Position numbers and translations under genes: made by a program
In this document: positions 1 to 7,677 of the stretch, in pieces
Position numbering within the stretch: the first letter of the stretch is position 1
Layout of the letters: every line of letters starts with the position of its first letter
Assembly (NCBI GenBank): GCA_021851065.1
Contig: JAJZJQ010000009.1
Span: 1-51,912, forward strand
Source of the DNA: Microcaldota archaeon
GTDB lineage: Archaea; Micrarchaeota; Micrarchaeia; Micrarchaeales; CABMGC01
Direction: 5' to 3'
DNA length: 51,912 nt
Notes under the pieces: model-generated
What the model was told of the DNA's origin: nothing
The model's input: only the letters and a program-made list of their open reading frames with translations
The model's database searches: none

Positions 1-121
1 TTGCCTTCTCAAGGAGATGGTTGTAGAGTTCCTTGCACAGATACATCTGCAGATTAAGAATAGCCTTTTGTTCTTTTGAAGGATACGCCCTGAATTTGTA
101 TGTTGTTTTCACGATGACCAT
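1..121 (-). CDS. tnpB: IS605-type TnpB/OrfB, N-terminal fragment cut by window edge
   Basis: The reverse strand from an ATG at 119-121 runs open to the left edge and encodes about 40 residues beginning MVIVKTTYKFRAYPSKEQK, followed by an LNLQMYLCKELYNHLLEKA-like stretch. This is the standard start of the IS200/IS605/IS1341 TnpB family (K-x-R-x-Y-P-x-x-x-Q then a helix with LYN), an RNA-guided nuclease carried by insertion sequences. Only the N-terminus is visible, so whether the RuvC residues and zinc finger are intact cannot be judged. No tnpA is seen on the visible side. A hairpin at 162-182 probably belongs to the same element. Confidence 0.75.
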   Translation of the reverse strand, partial: MVIVKTTYKFRAYPSKEQKAILNLQMYLCKELYNHLLEKA

Positions 122-161
122 ATTTACTACTTCATTAAGATTTATACGCATTCGCTTTCAT

Positions 162-182
162 CCCACGATTGGAAATCGTGGG
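162..182. repeat. Perfect 9-bp hairpin, likely IS605-type element end
   Basis: CCCACGATT (162-170), a GGA loop, and AATCGTGGG (174-182) form a perfect stem. It lies 40 bp upstream of the tnpB fragment. Such subterminal hairpins, usually in a context like TCATCCCACG...CGTGGG, are the TnpA recognition structures or guide-RNA ends of IS200/IS605 elements. The role here is inferred from the neighbour. Confidence 0.6.
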
Positions 183-254
183 TTTTCCCGCTATGAACCT
201 ATAATGCGCAGGAGGTGCTTTGGGCCGCATATGGCCACCTATCCAGAATACTAC

Positions 255-707
255 TCACTTTATTGGAACGAACTCGGTCTTTAGCTGTTTTAGGGAGTTG
301 AGAGTGTGGGTTCGGCCTATGCCCTTGATGGAAAGCAGAGTCCTGGCCAGTTCGTAGTACTGCTCTATGCTTTGCGATCTGACCTTGACCAGCATCTCCC
401 ATTCCCCGGTTATTATGTCTACGCTCTCTACGCTAGGATGCTTTGCCAGCTCTCTTGCTATCCTCTCAGGATCTCCATATTCATCGCTAGTCAGATTTAT
501 CAGAACATAGCTGCAGAATCCTTCGCCTATCTTCTTGTAGTCAAATACCGCCTTGTATGCGACCACTGTACCGTCCTTCTCAAGCTGCTTTATGTTGTAG
601 TGAACCGTAGTTGCATGGGAATGGAGCTTGGCAGCAAGCTTCGATATCCTTGGAGTGCAGTTGCCTTCCTTGAGCAGCTCTATGACACTTAGCCTTATAT
701 CCTTCAT
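255..707 (-). CDS. Lrp/AsnC family transcriptional regulator
   Basis: This 150-residue protein has the length and layout of the Lrp/AsnC family. A winged helix-turn-helix fills about residues 10-55 (RISKLAAKLHSHATTVHYN then IKQLEKDGTV), followed by a RAM/ACT-like ligand domain (VESVDIITGEWEMLVKVRS). These proteins bind amino acids and act as global or local regulators. An upstream TTG (725) is possible, but the ATG at 705-707 fits better because the TATA-like CTATATATATTT (726-737) lies about 25 bp upstream, which would give a leaderless message. It is transcribed away from the small gene at 811. The ligand is unknown. Confidence 0.9.
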   Translation of the reverse strand: MKDIRLSVIELLKEGNCTPRISKLAAKLHSHATTVHYNIKQLEKDGTVVAYKAVFDYKKIGEGFCSYVLINLTSDEYGDPERIARELAKHPSVESVDIITGEWEMLVKVRSQSIEQYYELARTLLSIKGIGRTHTLNSLKQLKTEFVPIK

Positions 708-725
708 GATTTGAATAGTTTTCAA

Positions 726-737
726 AAATATATATAG
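726..737 (-). promoter_or_regulatory. TATA box of the Lrp-type gene
   Basis: Read on the minus strand, CTATATATATTT sits 19-30 bp upstream of the ATG at 707, the normal distance from an archaeal TATA box to a transcription start, so the transcript is probably leaderless. Confidence 0.5.
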
Positions 738-810
738 TTTTCGGTTATTTTTTGAATATTATTCATAAAACTTATTATAGACATTGGGCTTTAACCATAA
801 TGCGGATAAC

Positions 811-1041
811 ATGGCAGTGCGAGCGTCGAATAGGGTAGACAGAGCATTATTGCATGATGCTTTAAGAAATTCTGGGCGAAAGGTGGACGGGCCGGAAGTT
901 GAAGATATGATTAGAAGGATGGGCAGTACTAACGAGGCTATCCTTGCAAGGCTCGTCAGAGACCATGCTGAGCAGAAAACGGAAGGATCAGCAAATCAGG
1001 TTGGCGCGTTCTATTCAGGATGGCACATGCTTGCCTACTGA
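811..1041 (+). CDS. Small hypothetical protein, 76 aa
   Basis: The ATG at 811 opens a 76-residue reading frame (MAVRASNRVDRALLHDALRN...). It is rich in Arg, Asp and Glu, has an amphipathic helical look through residue 55, and ends in a more polar tail with aromatic residues. There is no recognised domain. A TATA-like CTTATTATAG at about 771-780 lies roughly 30 bp upstream of the ATG, supporting expression. It is divergent from the Lrp-type gene, with which it may share control. The earlier in-frame TTG at 784 is less likely. Coding status is inferred from composition and promoter position only. Confidence 0.45.
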   Translation: MAVRASNRVDRALLHDALRNSGRKVDGPEVEDMIRRMGSTNEAILARLVRDHAEQKTEGSANQVGAFYSGWHMLAY

Positions 1042-1092
1042 ACGTTTTGGCATACCAACAATTATTATACTGATCCACCAATAATCTTGCTA

Positions 1093-1165
1093 GGGGAGTT
1101 AGGCTAGCTTGGTAGGCTTTGAGCTTTGGGAGTTCAAGACCCGTGTTCAAATCACGGACTCCCCG
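1093..1165 (+). tRNA. tRNA-Pro (anticodon TGG)
   Basis: The 73-nt sequence folds as a cloverleaf. The acceptor stem is GGGGAGT/ACTCCCC. The D arm is GGCT-AGCTTGGTA-GGCT, closed partly by G-U pairs. The anticodon stem is TGAGC/GTTCA with loop TTTGGGA, giving anticodon TGG. The variable loop is AGAC and the T arm is CCGTG-TTCAAAT-CACGG. CCA is not encoded. The discriminator is G at 1165, whereas A is the common base in archaeal tRNA-Pro. No intron is visible. Confidence 0.93.
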
Positions 1166-1272
1166 TTATACTTTCGTTTCTTTTTGAGACGCATTGTAAG
1201 GCATAGATGCAGCCTATTAATTGGGATTTGGCTATGCCGTCTGAATCCTGAATGGGACGGATTTCGCTGAAT

Positions 1273-2874
1273 TTACAGATGTGAAAAGAAGTTTACAATG
1301 GCATCCCATATCTGTTGTAGCGCGTTTGGGGAATTTCCAGTGGGGTTGGATTGAGGCGCGGTTGTAACAGTAGTATTATGCGCCCCTGTTTGTGCGCTTG
1401 TGACTTGAGTCGTAGCTGCAGTAGTTTGCGGCACAGTAGAAGTTATCGATATGGTTGTGGCAGCTGTAGACGATGAACTTGCGGGCATTGTAGTGGTGGA
1501 CAGCGATGTGGTGCTGATTGTAGAGGTAGACTGCAGGGATGTACTACTGAAGACCCCAGACCCTGCGGATCCGCATATGCCGTGGCATCCACTACTTTGA
1601 GGTGCCTGCACAGATATGGACTTTGCAACAGAATTAAATACAAATGGGGTGGTTGTGCCCTGATCTGTTGCAATCGCATTGAATACGAACGTCCCTGCTG
1701 CGCCTGCAGTAAGTGAGACCGTATTGCTGCCGCCTGAAGATTGGATTATCACGTTGCTTCCCTGCTGCATTCCTCCAGTTGCATTGTACAACTCTATTGT
1801 GAACGGACCTACCCCATTTAGCACACTGACAGTGAATGTCTCAGACTGGCCAGCAGTCAGAGATGAGCTGTCCGGTATGAGTGATAGCTCCGGCATTGCA
1901 GCCACAGTTACTACGGTGTTTGAAAGCCCCGGAAAGGTGCTGAAGGAATACGGCTTTGTAGTGCCTAGATCGGTAGCTATTGCATTGAATGAATACGTGT
2001 TTGCTGCAGTTGGCTTGAACGCGTATCTTGCAGTCCAGTCCGAACCTGAGCTTAGCCCAGTAACAGAGTCTGCAACAACGCCGTTATTGGTGTATATGAA
2101 ATTTGCCACTCCAGTACCCTGCATGGGATTTAATAGTGCTGCACTCAGAACCGTGCTTTGCCCTATATCCATGACAGTATTAGAAGCACTGGATGTTGTG
2201 AAAGACGGGTCATCCACTTCTACAGATATTTGCACACTGTTGAAGCTGAAAGGAACAGATGTGCCAGTATCGATTACATTGACCTGGTAGTCTAGATTGC
2301 CGTAACTTGAACCTGACGAGTCCACCATATTAGCGGTGGTTCCTGCAAGTACATTATTTATAGTATTTACTGTAGTTCCGAACAGCTCAAGGTTTGCAGT
2401 AAATGGACCGCTGCCGCCACTTATCAGAATATTGAAGGCTTGCTGCTTCTGTGGAAAGTCGGTGACATTGGTTGCCTGAAATGAAACTACCTGGGGCGTG
2501 GTGTAGGAGTTGTATGTTGTTGAATATAAAGTATTGGATGTGCCAGAAGTTGAGCCCGTGACTACTACATTTACCTCCATTGGACTATTGGAAGGCTCGT
2601 TTGCACCTACGAACCACGTTGCGGTTTGAGCAACACCGGTAACTCCGGAATATACTATGACGTTGGCTATTGTATACGGAGCTATTGAATTCACTATATA
2701 AAAAGTAAATGTGTTGGTTCCTACGGTTCCTGTCAGACCCGATGCAGTAATTGACTGGTACTGTCCGGCATCTACAAACGAATTGGCTGGAGAACCTATC
2801 GAAATTGATGCATTTACCAGTGGCATACTTATTAAGGTAACAAATAGCAGTAGTAAATATATTATTCGTTCCAT
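1273..2874 (-). CDS. Secreted surface protein with Ig-like repeats and Ser/Thr stalk, 533 aa
   Basis: Residues 1-22 form a Sec-type signal peptide (MERIIYLLLLFVTLISMP...). The body contains three or more beta-rich, Ig-like modules. Each ends in a related strand pair such as YSFNAIATDLGTTKPYSF, FVFNAIATDQGTTTPFVF and YQVNVIDTGTSVPFSF, showing internal duplication. Residues about 435-510 are a Ser/Thr-rich, probably O-glycosylated stalk, and the C-terminus (QQIWDAIVNFFSHL) is a short amphipathic helix that could touch the membrane. Together these indicate a cell-surface or S-layer-associated protein. A TATA-like element near 2919-2929 on the minus strand precedes it. No enzyme motif is seen. 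Confidence 0.85.
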   Translation of the reverse strand: MERIIYLLLLFVTLISMPLVNASISIGSPANSFVDAGQYQSITASGLTGTVGTNTFTFYIVNSIAPYTIANVIVYSGVTGVAQTATWFVGANEPSNSPMEVNVVVTGSTSGTSNTLYSTTYNSYTTPQVVSFQATNVTDFPQKQQAFNILISGGSGPFTANLELFGTTVNTINNVLAGTTANMVDSSGSSYGNLDYQVNVIDTGTSVPFSFNSVQISVEVDDPSFTTSSASNTVMDIGQSTVLSAALLNPMQGTGVANFIYTNNGVVADSVTGLSSGSDWTARYAFKPTAANTYSFNAIATDLGTTKPYSFSTFPGLSNTVVTVAAMPELSLIPDSSSLTAGQSETFTVSVLNGVGPFTIELYNATGGMQQGSNVIIQSSGGSNTVSLTAGAAGTFVFNAIATDQGTTTPFVFNSVAKSISVQAPQSSGCHGICGSAGSGVFSSTSLQSTSTISTTSLSTTTMPASSSSTAATTISITSTVPQTTAATTQVTSAQTGAHNTTVTTAPQSNPTGNSPNALQQIWDAIVNFFSHL

Positions 2875-2994
2875 TTATACCCCATACATCATTTCCCACA
2901 TATAAACTTAGAATAAGGTATATATAGCTTCCGGCTGTGGAGTAAGTAGGACTTGACATTTACATAAGACCACCATCGTAAATCTCCATGGCCC

Positions 2995-3660
2995 TCACAT
3001 CAGATAAGTCATGAGGTACGCGATCAGGCACGAATAGATATGGATTGACACCTTTTTCATGCCCATGAACCGGCTGTTTGCAAGACCGAACATACCCTTA
3101 AGTCTGGAGAAAATCCTCTCGATGGACTACCTCTTCCCATATTCATGGTCTTTCGGTGTTTCGGACTTCCTGTGGCCTCTCCCATTTGTTGCAATTACTG
3201 CCTTCATCTCGTTCACTTCGCGTATCCTTTCCCGTATATCTGCAGAGTCAAAGGCTCTGTCACAGAGGAACTTCTCCCCGTACAGTATGGAAAAGTTACC
3301 CGCCACATCAGGAAACAACTCATCGAAAGGCTGCGAGCCGTGGACGTTGGCGGTTTCCACCGCTCCAGTCAGAAACAGTCAGATCCCACAGTCCTCTGTG
3401 GAGTGCATACCGTAACCTAAGGCGTATGTACTCTCTTTTCTATCCCTTCCTGCCATCTCGTTCAACTGTTGTTCGCGTCGTTTCTGCATGAGGTGGGCTG
3501 AGCTGTGCTCCCATGTGCTTCTTTGCGAGGAATGCAGGCACGTCAGAGATTCAGGCCCAGCTCTGCGGCCTTCGCAGTCAAGTCTGAGGAATTGAGGCAG
3601 CAGTGGATATTCTGCTTTTCAAGATTGCCACAATATAGGCAGTTGCAACTGCTCTACTTC
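2995..3660 (-). pseudogene. Decayed DDE transposase (IS5/IS4-like)
   Basis: One minus-strand frame keeps transposase motifs but is broken by in-frame stops: TGA at 3619-3621, TGA at 3379-3381 and TAG at 3127-3129, before the natural-looking TGA at 2995-2997. The readable pieces include ESTYALGYGMHSTEDCG, VETANVHGSQPFDELFPDV, the typical LCDRAFDSADIRERIREV (second Asp region) and, after the TAG, SIERIFSRLKGMFGLANS (Glu region). TAG at 3127 sits where the family usually has Trp (YxKRWxxERxFSRLK), so it may be a TGG to TAG change. The frame upstream of about 3480 is uncertain. It is not closely related to the intact element at 4703-5803. Confidence 0.8.
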
Positions 3661-3701
3661 CTAGCAGTCTTGCTTGTCTTTTACGCCTAGCCTGAAGGGC
3701 G

Positions 3702-4469
3702 CTATGGCGCAAATGCATTTCCACCGTACGAGAAATTGTCTTCGTTGAATGAGAACAGCACAACTGCGCCATTTGATAATGCTGCATAGCCGCTTAGTTC
3801 AAGAGGTATGTTATACTGTGCAGACAAGCATGTGTTGAAATTAACTTTGGCAGGAATGAATCCTGATTCCCCTGCAAGTGTGCCGTTTGCCATCATGGTT
3901 GCGGTGCCGCTCAGGCTATAGCAGGGTTGCCCGCGGTATATTTGCAGGCTGTATGAGCTTAGCGATACATTGCCAAGCGTGCTGAAGTTGGCTATTTCGT
4001 CTGCAAGATGAAGCATGGGGACATAGGGCTTCTCGAACATACAGCTGTCATTCAGGCCGTACTGGTTGCGGTACTGCGTGCATACTGTACCAGGCTTGGT
4101 TATGTTTGTGAGGCTTGCCAGAACTTGGCCGTAATGCCCGTTGTTCTGGGTTATCATAAGTCCCAGGTAGGTATTGCCATTGCTCTTGTTGTAATAAAGT
4201 CCCACAGAAGGATCAGTACTGTTTACGCTGACGCTGCCGTTGTAGCTTAGGTTGAGCGTCTTTGCAGAATTGACCTTTGATAGCATTATCGATTTCAGGG
4301 TGCTTGCATTCAGCTGCTTGGCAGTTATCACCGAATATGGCAACGACCCGTAGGCATAGACAAGATATGCTAGCGCAAGTACTATTATGGCTGATAGGAT
4401 TAGCCCAAGATGCCTGCTCTTGCGTGCTTTTTTTGTAGCAGTGCCGTTATCAATGTTTCTCTGTCCCAC
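3702..4469 (-). CDS. Membrane-anchored extracytoplasmic protein, 255 aa
   Basis: A basic N-terminus (residues 1-20) is followed by one transmembrane helix (about 21-42, LGLILSAIIVLALAYLVYAY). The rest is an outside domain with many N-x-S/T sequons and several Cys (VCTQYRNQYGLNDSC, GQPCYSLSG, FNTCLSAQYNIPL). The Cys and YNIPL pattern recurs in the protein at 16434-17255, so the two are probably paralogs. The start is a GTG at 4469. A TATA-like TTTATAAGCC about 25 bp upstream would make it leaderless. No function is recognised; it may be a surface lipoprotein-like or sensory domain. Confidence 0.75.
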   Translation of the reverse strand: MGQRNIDNGTATKKARKSRHLGLILSAIIVLALAYLVYAYGSLPYSVITAKQLNASTLKSIMLSKVNSAKTLNLSYNGSVSVNSTDPSVGLYYNKSNGNTYLGLMITQNNGHYGQVLASLTNITKPGTVCTQYRNQYGLNDSCMFEKPYVPMLHLADEIANFSTLGNVSLSSYSLQIYRGQPCYSLSGTATMMANGTLAGESGFIPAKVNFNTCLSAQYNIPLELSGYAALSNGAVVLFSFNEDNFSYGGNAFAP

Positions 4470-4694
4470 AGATACGTTTTATTGCATAAGGCTTATAAAT
4501 TGAGGCATAGGCAGCCGAGCTTGCCGCATATGCAAACATGCATATATCTTGTCGAATAGGGTAGGCTGGAACCAGGGTGCTTGTATACTCGCAGGTAGCC
4601 ATATCTTGCACCTGTGCGCGGCATACGCGCACATTGCGCACGCCCATGGCCATGGAACTGCAGATAGCTGTAAATATGTGAACCAGTGTTGGTT
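4470..4694. other. Intergenic region between 255-aa gene and IS element
   Basis: About 225 bp without a convincing gene; short frames on both strands are low-complexity and His/Cys/Trp-rich. The left part holds the promoter of the 255-aa gene. The right part once lay directly upstream of the M48 protease gene before the insertion sequence arrived, so it may contain that gene's original promoter. No clear TATA box for the plus strand was found beyond AT-rich TGTAAATATG near 4670-4679. Confidence 0.5.
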
Positions 4695-4702
4695 TCTGGC
4701 AG
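4695..4702 (+). repeat. Target-site duplication, left copy (TCTGGCAG)
   Basis: TCTGGCAG at 4695-4702 is repeated exactly at 5804-5811, immediately outside the terminal inverted repeats of the insertion sequence. Confidence 0.9.
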
Positions 4703-4761
4703 GGCGTTGTCCAATAAATATCATTAAAAAGACCTACTTTGCAGTAGATGATAACGCACTG

Positions 4762-5721
4762 TTAGGCGATGAAGGCATTGTAAATAACTGCTTTCAGAAG
4801 TAGTTCCTTTTCTATCATTTTAGATGTCTTTGAGAACACTGATTCGTCAAATACCCCCTTGAATACAGAGTTGACAGTCTCGACTAGGGATCTTTGGTGG
4901 AAATTTGTTTCATCCCGCCATTTATCCTGATTCTGTCTGCGTTTCTCTTTGCCGGGGAACCAGTACTTTCTATGCGCATGCGGCCGCCGATCAAAACCAA
5001 ATTGTTCTTCTATGGCGCGTTTCCTAAATATATTGCCAACTCTTCCAACAGCACTTATATGTACAGGTATAATGGGGTTGATGCCATTCACGCCACAAAA
5101 TTCAAAGTTTTCATTTGAATCGTAAGCACCATCTGCTATGGAACTACTAACCCTTTTTCTATCGACAATCGGCTTCATCATTGATACAAACTGGTTTGCG
5201 TCTCCGGAATGCGCTTTTGTTATCTTCATGCATAGTATCTTGTGCGTTTTTCTGCTGATTGCAATATGAAGTTGCTTCCATTCCTTGATTTTTCCATACA
5301 TATCACTTCTGTATTCACCATCTTTCCTGGATTTCATTCCTGTCGAGTCTACTATTACGTCTATATCTTGCTCTTCTCTCTCAATTGATTGGTATACCAT
5401 CAACTTTATGCCTTCCTTCTCCAATTGTTGTATTCTCCACTGCACGGTTCTAAAATTGGGGCAATAGGTTACACCATAAAATAAAAGATAGTCGAATACA
5501 GTCCCCGTAGCCTCTCTATAACCCTTTTTATCTACACACTTTATTGCAAATGCACCGAATATCAACATAAAACTATACCGATATGGGCTTCCAACTTTGC
5601 CCCTGTTAATCTCTATTAAGTCCTTGTCATGCTTCTTCAACGCCTCAGAAAGATACGTGGAAGGCCTTCCACGATTCACTAACTTGGTATTATATGCGTT
5701 CCAATCCCTGCTCTCTACCAT
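4762..5721 (-). CDS. IS5-family DDE transposase, 319 aa
   Basis: Full-length transposase. With the ATG at 5719-5721 the catalytic residues are Asp in IVDSTGMKSR (about residue 125), Asp in IADGAYDSN (about 197) and Glu in RSLVETVNSVFK (about 281). The N-terminal region resembles the IS5 DUF772-type helical domain (YRYSFMLIFGAFAIK, NFRTVQWRIQQLEKEG). It catalyses cut-and-paste movement of the surrounding element. An in-frame TTG at 5733 could add four residues. The start codon lies inside an inverted repeat, and a strong hairpin (5745-5770, TTTT loop) lies just upstream, both likely to keep translation low. Confidence 0.93.
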   Translation of the reverse strand: MVESRDWNAYNTKLVNRGRPSTYLSEALKKHDKDLIEINRGKVGSPYRYSFMLIFGAFAIKCVDKKGYREATGTVFDYLLFYGVTYCPNFRTVQWRIQQLEKEGIKLMVYQSIEREEQDIDVIVDSTGMKSRKDGEYRSDMYGKIKEWKQLHIAISRKTHKILCMKITKAHSGDANQFVSMMKPIVDRKRVSSSIADGAYDSNENFEFCGVNGINPIIPVHISAVGRVGNIFRKRAIEEQFGFDRRPHAHRKYWFPGKEKRRQNQDKWRDETNFHQRSLVETVNSVFKGVFDESVFSKTSKMIEKELLLKAVIYNAFIA

Positions 5722-5744
5722 ATTCGTCGCCAAAAACGAATATG

Positions 5745-5770
5745 CCCAGAGGGGTTTTTACCCCTTTGGG
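5745..5770. repeat. Hairpin upstream of transposase start
   Basis: CCCAGAGGGGT (5745-5755), loop TTTT, ACCCCTTTGGG (5760-5770): ten of eleven pairs are canonical, with one G-T. It lies inside the insertion sequence, just upstream of the transposase gene, overlapping its probable leader. Together with the CATATTCGT inverted repeat over the start codon it could sequester the message, a known way for elements to limit their own transposition. Confidence 0.6.
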
Positions 5771-5803
5771 ATTAGTGGAAGTGAGGAATTATTGGACAAC
5801 GCC

Positions 5804-5811
5804 TCTGGCAG
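5804..5811 (+). repeat. Target-site duplication, right copy (TCTGGCAG)
   Basis: Exact copy of 4695-4702, at the right boundary of the insertion sequence and only 13 bp upstream of the M48 protease start. Confidence 0.9.
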
Positions 5812-5824
5812 GTAATGCATAAAT

Positions 5825-6733
5825 ATGAAAAAAGCATTAAGCGATAAGTGTGGAGATATGAGGACAAGATTGCCAAGTGATATGCGAGTTAAACTGGAAT
5901 CGGTGCTTAGTAGTGAGAGAGAGGCGCTTAGGCTCGAAGATAGATGGCACAAGGAGAAGCTTGCCTCCATGGCAGCAGATGTAGCTAGAAGAATGGATCT
6001 ATCGCCACCTGACCGTATTACTATAGAGGAAGGCCCAAACGCTGGGACCTATTATATTACAGACAGTGGAAAAGGGGAGGCCCATGTTATGACTTTTGGC
6101 AGAACGCTGCTTCGTGCGGGCATAAGGGCAGAATATTTGGAAAGCATAATAGCCCATGAACTTAGCCATAAGAAGCATGGAGATAGCAAGAATAAATACA
6201 GGACCACAAAGGGGTATATGGCAGCAAGGAAGATAGCTACAGGGGCAATATTAGGTTATGGTACTTTAAACGCGCTGCATCTTGGCAAACAGGAGATTGC
6301 ATTGCATGAAGCTGCTGTGCTTGCTTTTGCCATAGCTGCAAGGGTGACAATTGACAAGGCGCATTTGATAGGGTATGCGGTATCTAGCAGGAGAAAAGAG
6401 CTTAGAGCAGATGCAGAGGCGGTGAAAGTAGTAGGCGCTGAAAATGTAATAATGGGATTGATAAGCATTGCGCAGTTCTATCGAAACGTAGTTCCGGCCT
6501 TGGAGAAGGTTCTTAGAACTGACAGGGATTTGAAGGAAAGATTACTTGAGTCGTGCACAAAAACGATGGAAATGGCAAGGCACCCTACAGCCTGGGGTGG
6601 CGCAACGAAGGCAATTTTGGGTAAGGCGCATAGTAAAATACTCCATTTTGTATATGACACGCATCCCAGTATGGAAAAGAGGATAAAGAAAATGGCCCAA
6701 GCAGGGATACACCAAAATAACAGAGGGGGTTGA
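5825..6733 (+). CDS. M48-family zinc metalloprotease (HtpX/Ste24-like), 302 aa
   Basis: The zinc site HELSH is at residues 111-115 (IIAHELSHKKHGD) and the third ligand is Glu in RRKELRADAEA (about 192), the M48 signature. A C-terminal THPSMEKRIKKM matches the family's THP-x-x-x-x-RI motif. Two moderately hydrophobic stretches (about 138-156 and 160-178) lie between the zinc motifs, where HtpX proteins have membrane helices. The family degrades misfolded membrane proteins. An insertion sequence ends 21 bp upstream, so the native promoter has probably been pushed away; ATAAATATG right at the start is AT-rich, but any TATA box would have to be inside the element. Confidence 0.88.
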   Translation: MKKALSDKCGDMRTRLPSDMRVKLESVLSSEREALRLEDRWHKEKLASMAADVARRMDLSPPDRITIEEGPNAGTYYITDSGKGEAHVMTFGRTLLRAGIRAEYLESIIAHELSHKKHGDSKNKYRTTKGYMAARKIATGAILGYGTLNALHLGKQEIALHEAAVLAFAIAARVTIDKAHLIGYAVSSRRKELRADAEAVKVVGAENVIMGLISIAQFYRNVVPALEKVLRTDRDLKERLLESCTKTMEMARHPTAWGGATKAILGKAHSKILHFVYDTHPSMEKRIKKMAQAGIHQNNRGG

Positions 6734-6762
6734 AAGCCTGCTCCGGCCTTTCTCATACTGGA

Positions 6763-7677
6763 TTACGCGTACACCATTGGCCCTACATGCACTGTGCCGT
6801 TGTACGGCCTATTGCCCACGGTGATGAGCATGGGTTTTGAGTAGCCTTCGCATAGCGCTATTACCGCCCAGTATGTACCCTGCGTGGCGCTGCTGCTTAC
6901 ATTGAACTTCAGGCTGAAGTTGTAGCTTGAGGCGCTTGATGGATATGGCACAGTGTAGTTTGCAGGCATTTGTGCTATAGTTATGCCGGGAGTGGTATCG
7001 TTTGGCATCGTGCTGTTGCTCTGGTTGTGATACATGAAGATGCGGTTGTATACGTGCAGAGTCATATTCTTGTTCTCGTTCCCAGTAAGCGGTGCCAGGG
7101 TGACTGTGTAGTTTATGGCGCCTGTGCTTCCCGGAGCTATCACAAGGTCGGTATAATTGGATACGGTGTACTGCTGGAATCCGGCTATTCTGCCCAGAGT
7201 TATGTTGCTCTCAGCTGCGAATATTGCAGGGCATGCGGTAGCAGCCTGCAGCCCTCCGGGAGTTATCAGCGCATTTACGGCTGCTGGCGCAGATGTTTCT
7301 CCTGAGACAGTAGTGGCATTAGTTGAGATATTTGGCAATGCCTTATGCGCAGGCGCATTTGTGCCTACAGCGAATAACGCTATTGCTAGGACTACCAGCG
7401 CAGCTGCGAATGCCGCAACAGCGCCCCTTACCATCGCCCCATTTCCCGTGAATCGTTCGTATGCCAATGCATTCACCTCATAGTATTTCCATCTTTTTGA
7501 ATAGCTTCCATCGGCCTCGTGCACCAGGCCCTTTTGCTCAAGTTCGTGCAGATGCTGCGTGAGAGTTGCCTGTGACAGACCCAGCTCCTGGGCGAGCTGC
7601 CTGCCTGTCTTGGGCTTGCTTGAGAGGGATTTGAGTATCTTGTTCTTTGTCTCGAATATTCCGCTCATGTGGTCCAC
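6763..7677 (-). CDS. Membrane-tethered winged-helix regulator with outside domain, 304 aa
   Basis: Residues 1-75 form an ArsR/MarR-like winged helix (KTGRQLAQELGLSQATLTQH, LHELEQKGLVHEADG, then SKRWKYYEVNALAYERF). One transmembrane helix follows (about 83-104, VRGAVAAFAAALVVLAIALF). The remaining 200 residues are an outside domain rich in N-x-S/T sites and beta-prone strands. The layout is that of a one-component sensor: an extracellular domain coupled directly to DNA binding. GTG at 7677 would be leaderless with a TATA-like element near 7698-7706; ATG at 7668 is the alternative start. Target genes are unknown. It overlaps no neighbour and seems monocistronic. Confidence 0.82.
   Translation of the reverse strand: MDHMSGIFETKNKILKSLSSKPKTGRQLAQELGLSQATLTQHLHELEQKGLVHEADGSYSKRWKYYEVNALAYERFTGNGAMVRGAVAAFAAALVVLAIALFAVGTNAPAHKALPNISTNATTVSGETSAPAAVNALITPGGLQAATACPAIFAAESNITLGRIAGFQQYTVSNYTDLVIAPGSTGAINYTVTLAPLTGNENKNMTLHVYNRIFMYHNQSNSTMPNDTTPGITIAQMPANYTVPYPSSASSYNFSLKFNVSSSATQGTYWAVIALCEGYSKPMLITVGNRPYNGTVHVGPMVYA

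Larger units (their letters stand above)
4703..5803 (-). mobile_element. Complete IS5-family (ISH1-like) insertion sequence, 1101 bp
   Basis: The ends are 15-bp perfect terminal inverted repeats, GGCGTTGTCCAATAA at 4703-4717 and its complement at 5789-5803, flanked by the 8-bp duplication TCTGGCAG. One transposase gene fills the element. The IS5-type DDE protein and an 8-bp duplication fit the archaeal ISH1 subgroup as I recall it. Perfect repeats, exact target duplication and an open transposase frame indicate recent insertion. Two inverted repeats near the transposase start (CATATTCGT/ACGAATATG at 5719-5744 and a CCC-rich stem at 5745-5770) may limit transposase expression or block read-in. 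Confidence 0.93.

Noticed and set aside
1679-2290. 203-residue plus-strand frame inside the surface-protein gene
   Set aside because: It is the antisense of a repeat-rich, Ser/Thr-rich coding region; it has no promoter and its valine/proline-rich composition is typical of such shadows.
2995-3660. Stop-codon reassignment, because TAG and TGA interrupt a conserved frame
   Set aside because: Both TAG and TGA act as normal stops for intact genes throughout the window (for example 24705-24707 and 8394-8396), and the interrupted gene is a transposase relic.
4479-4724. Minus-strand frames of 67-81 residues between the 255-aa gene and the IS
   Set aside because: Three overlapping frames are all rich in Cys, His, Trp and Pro, without a start signal; they extend into the insertion sequence end.
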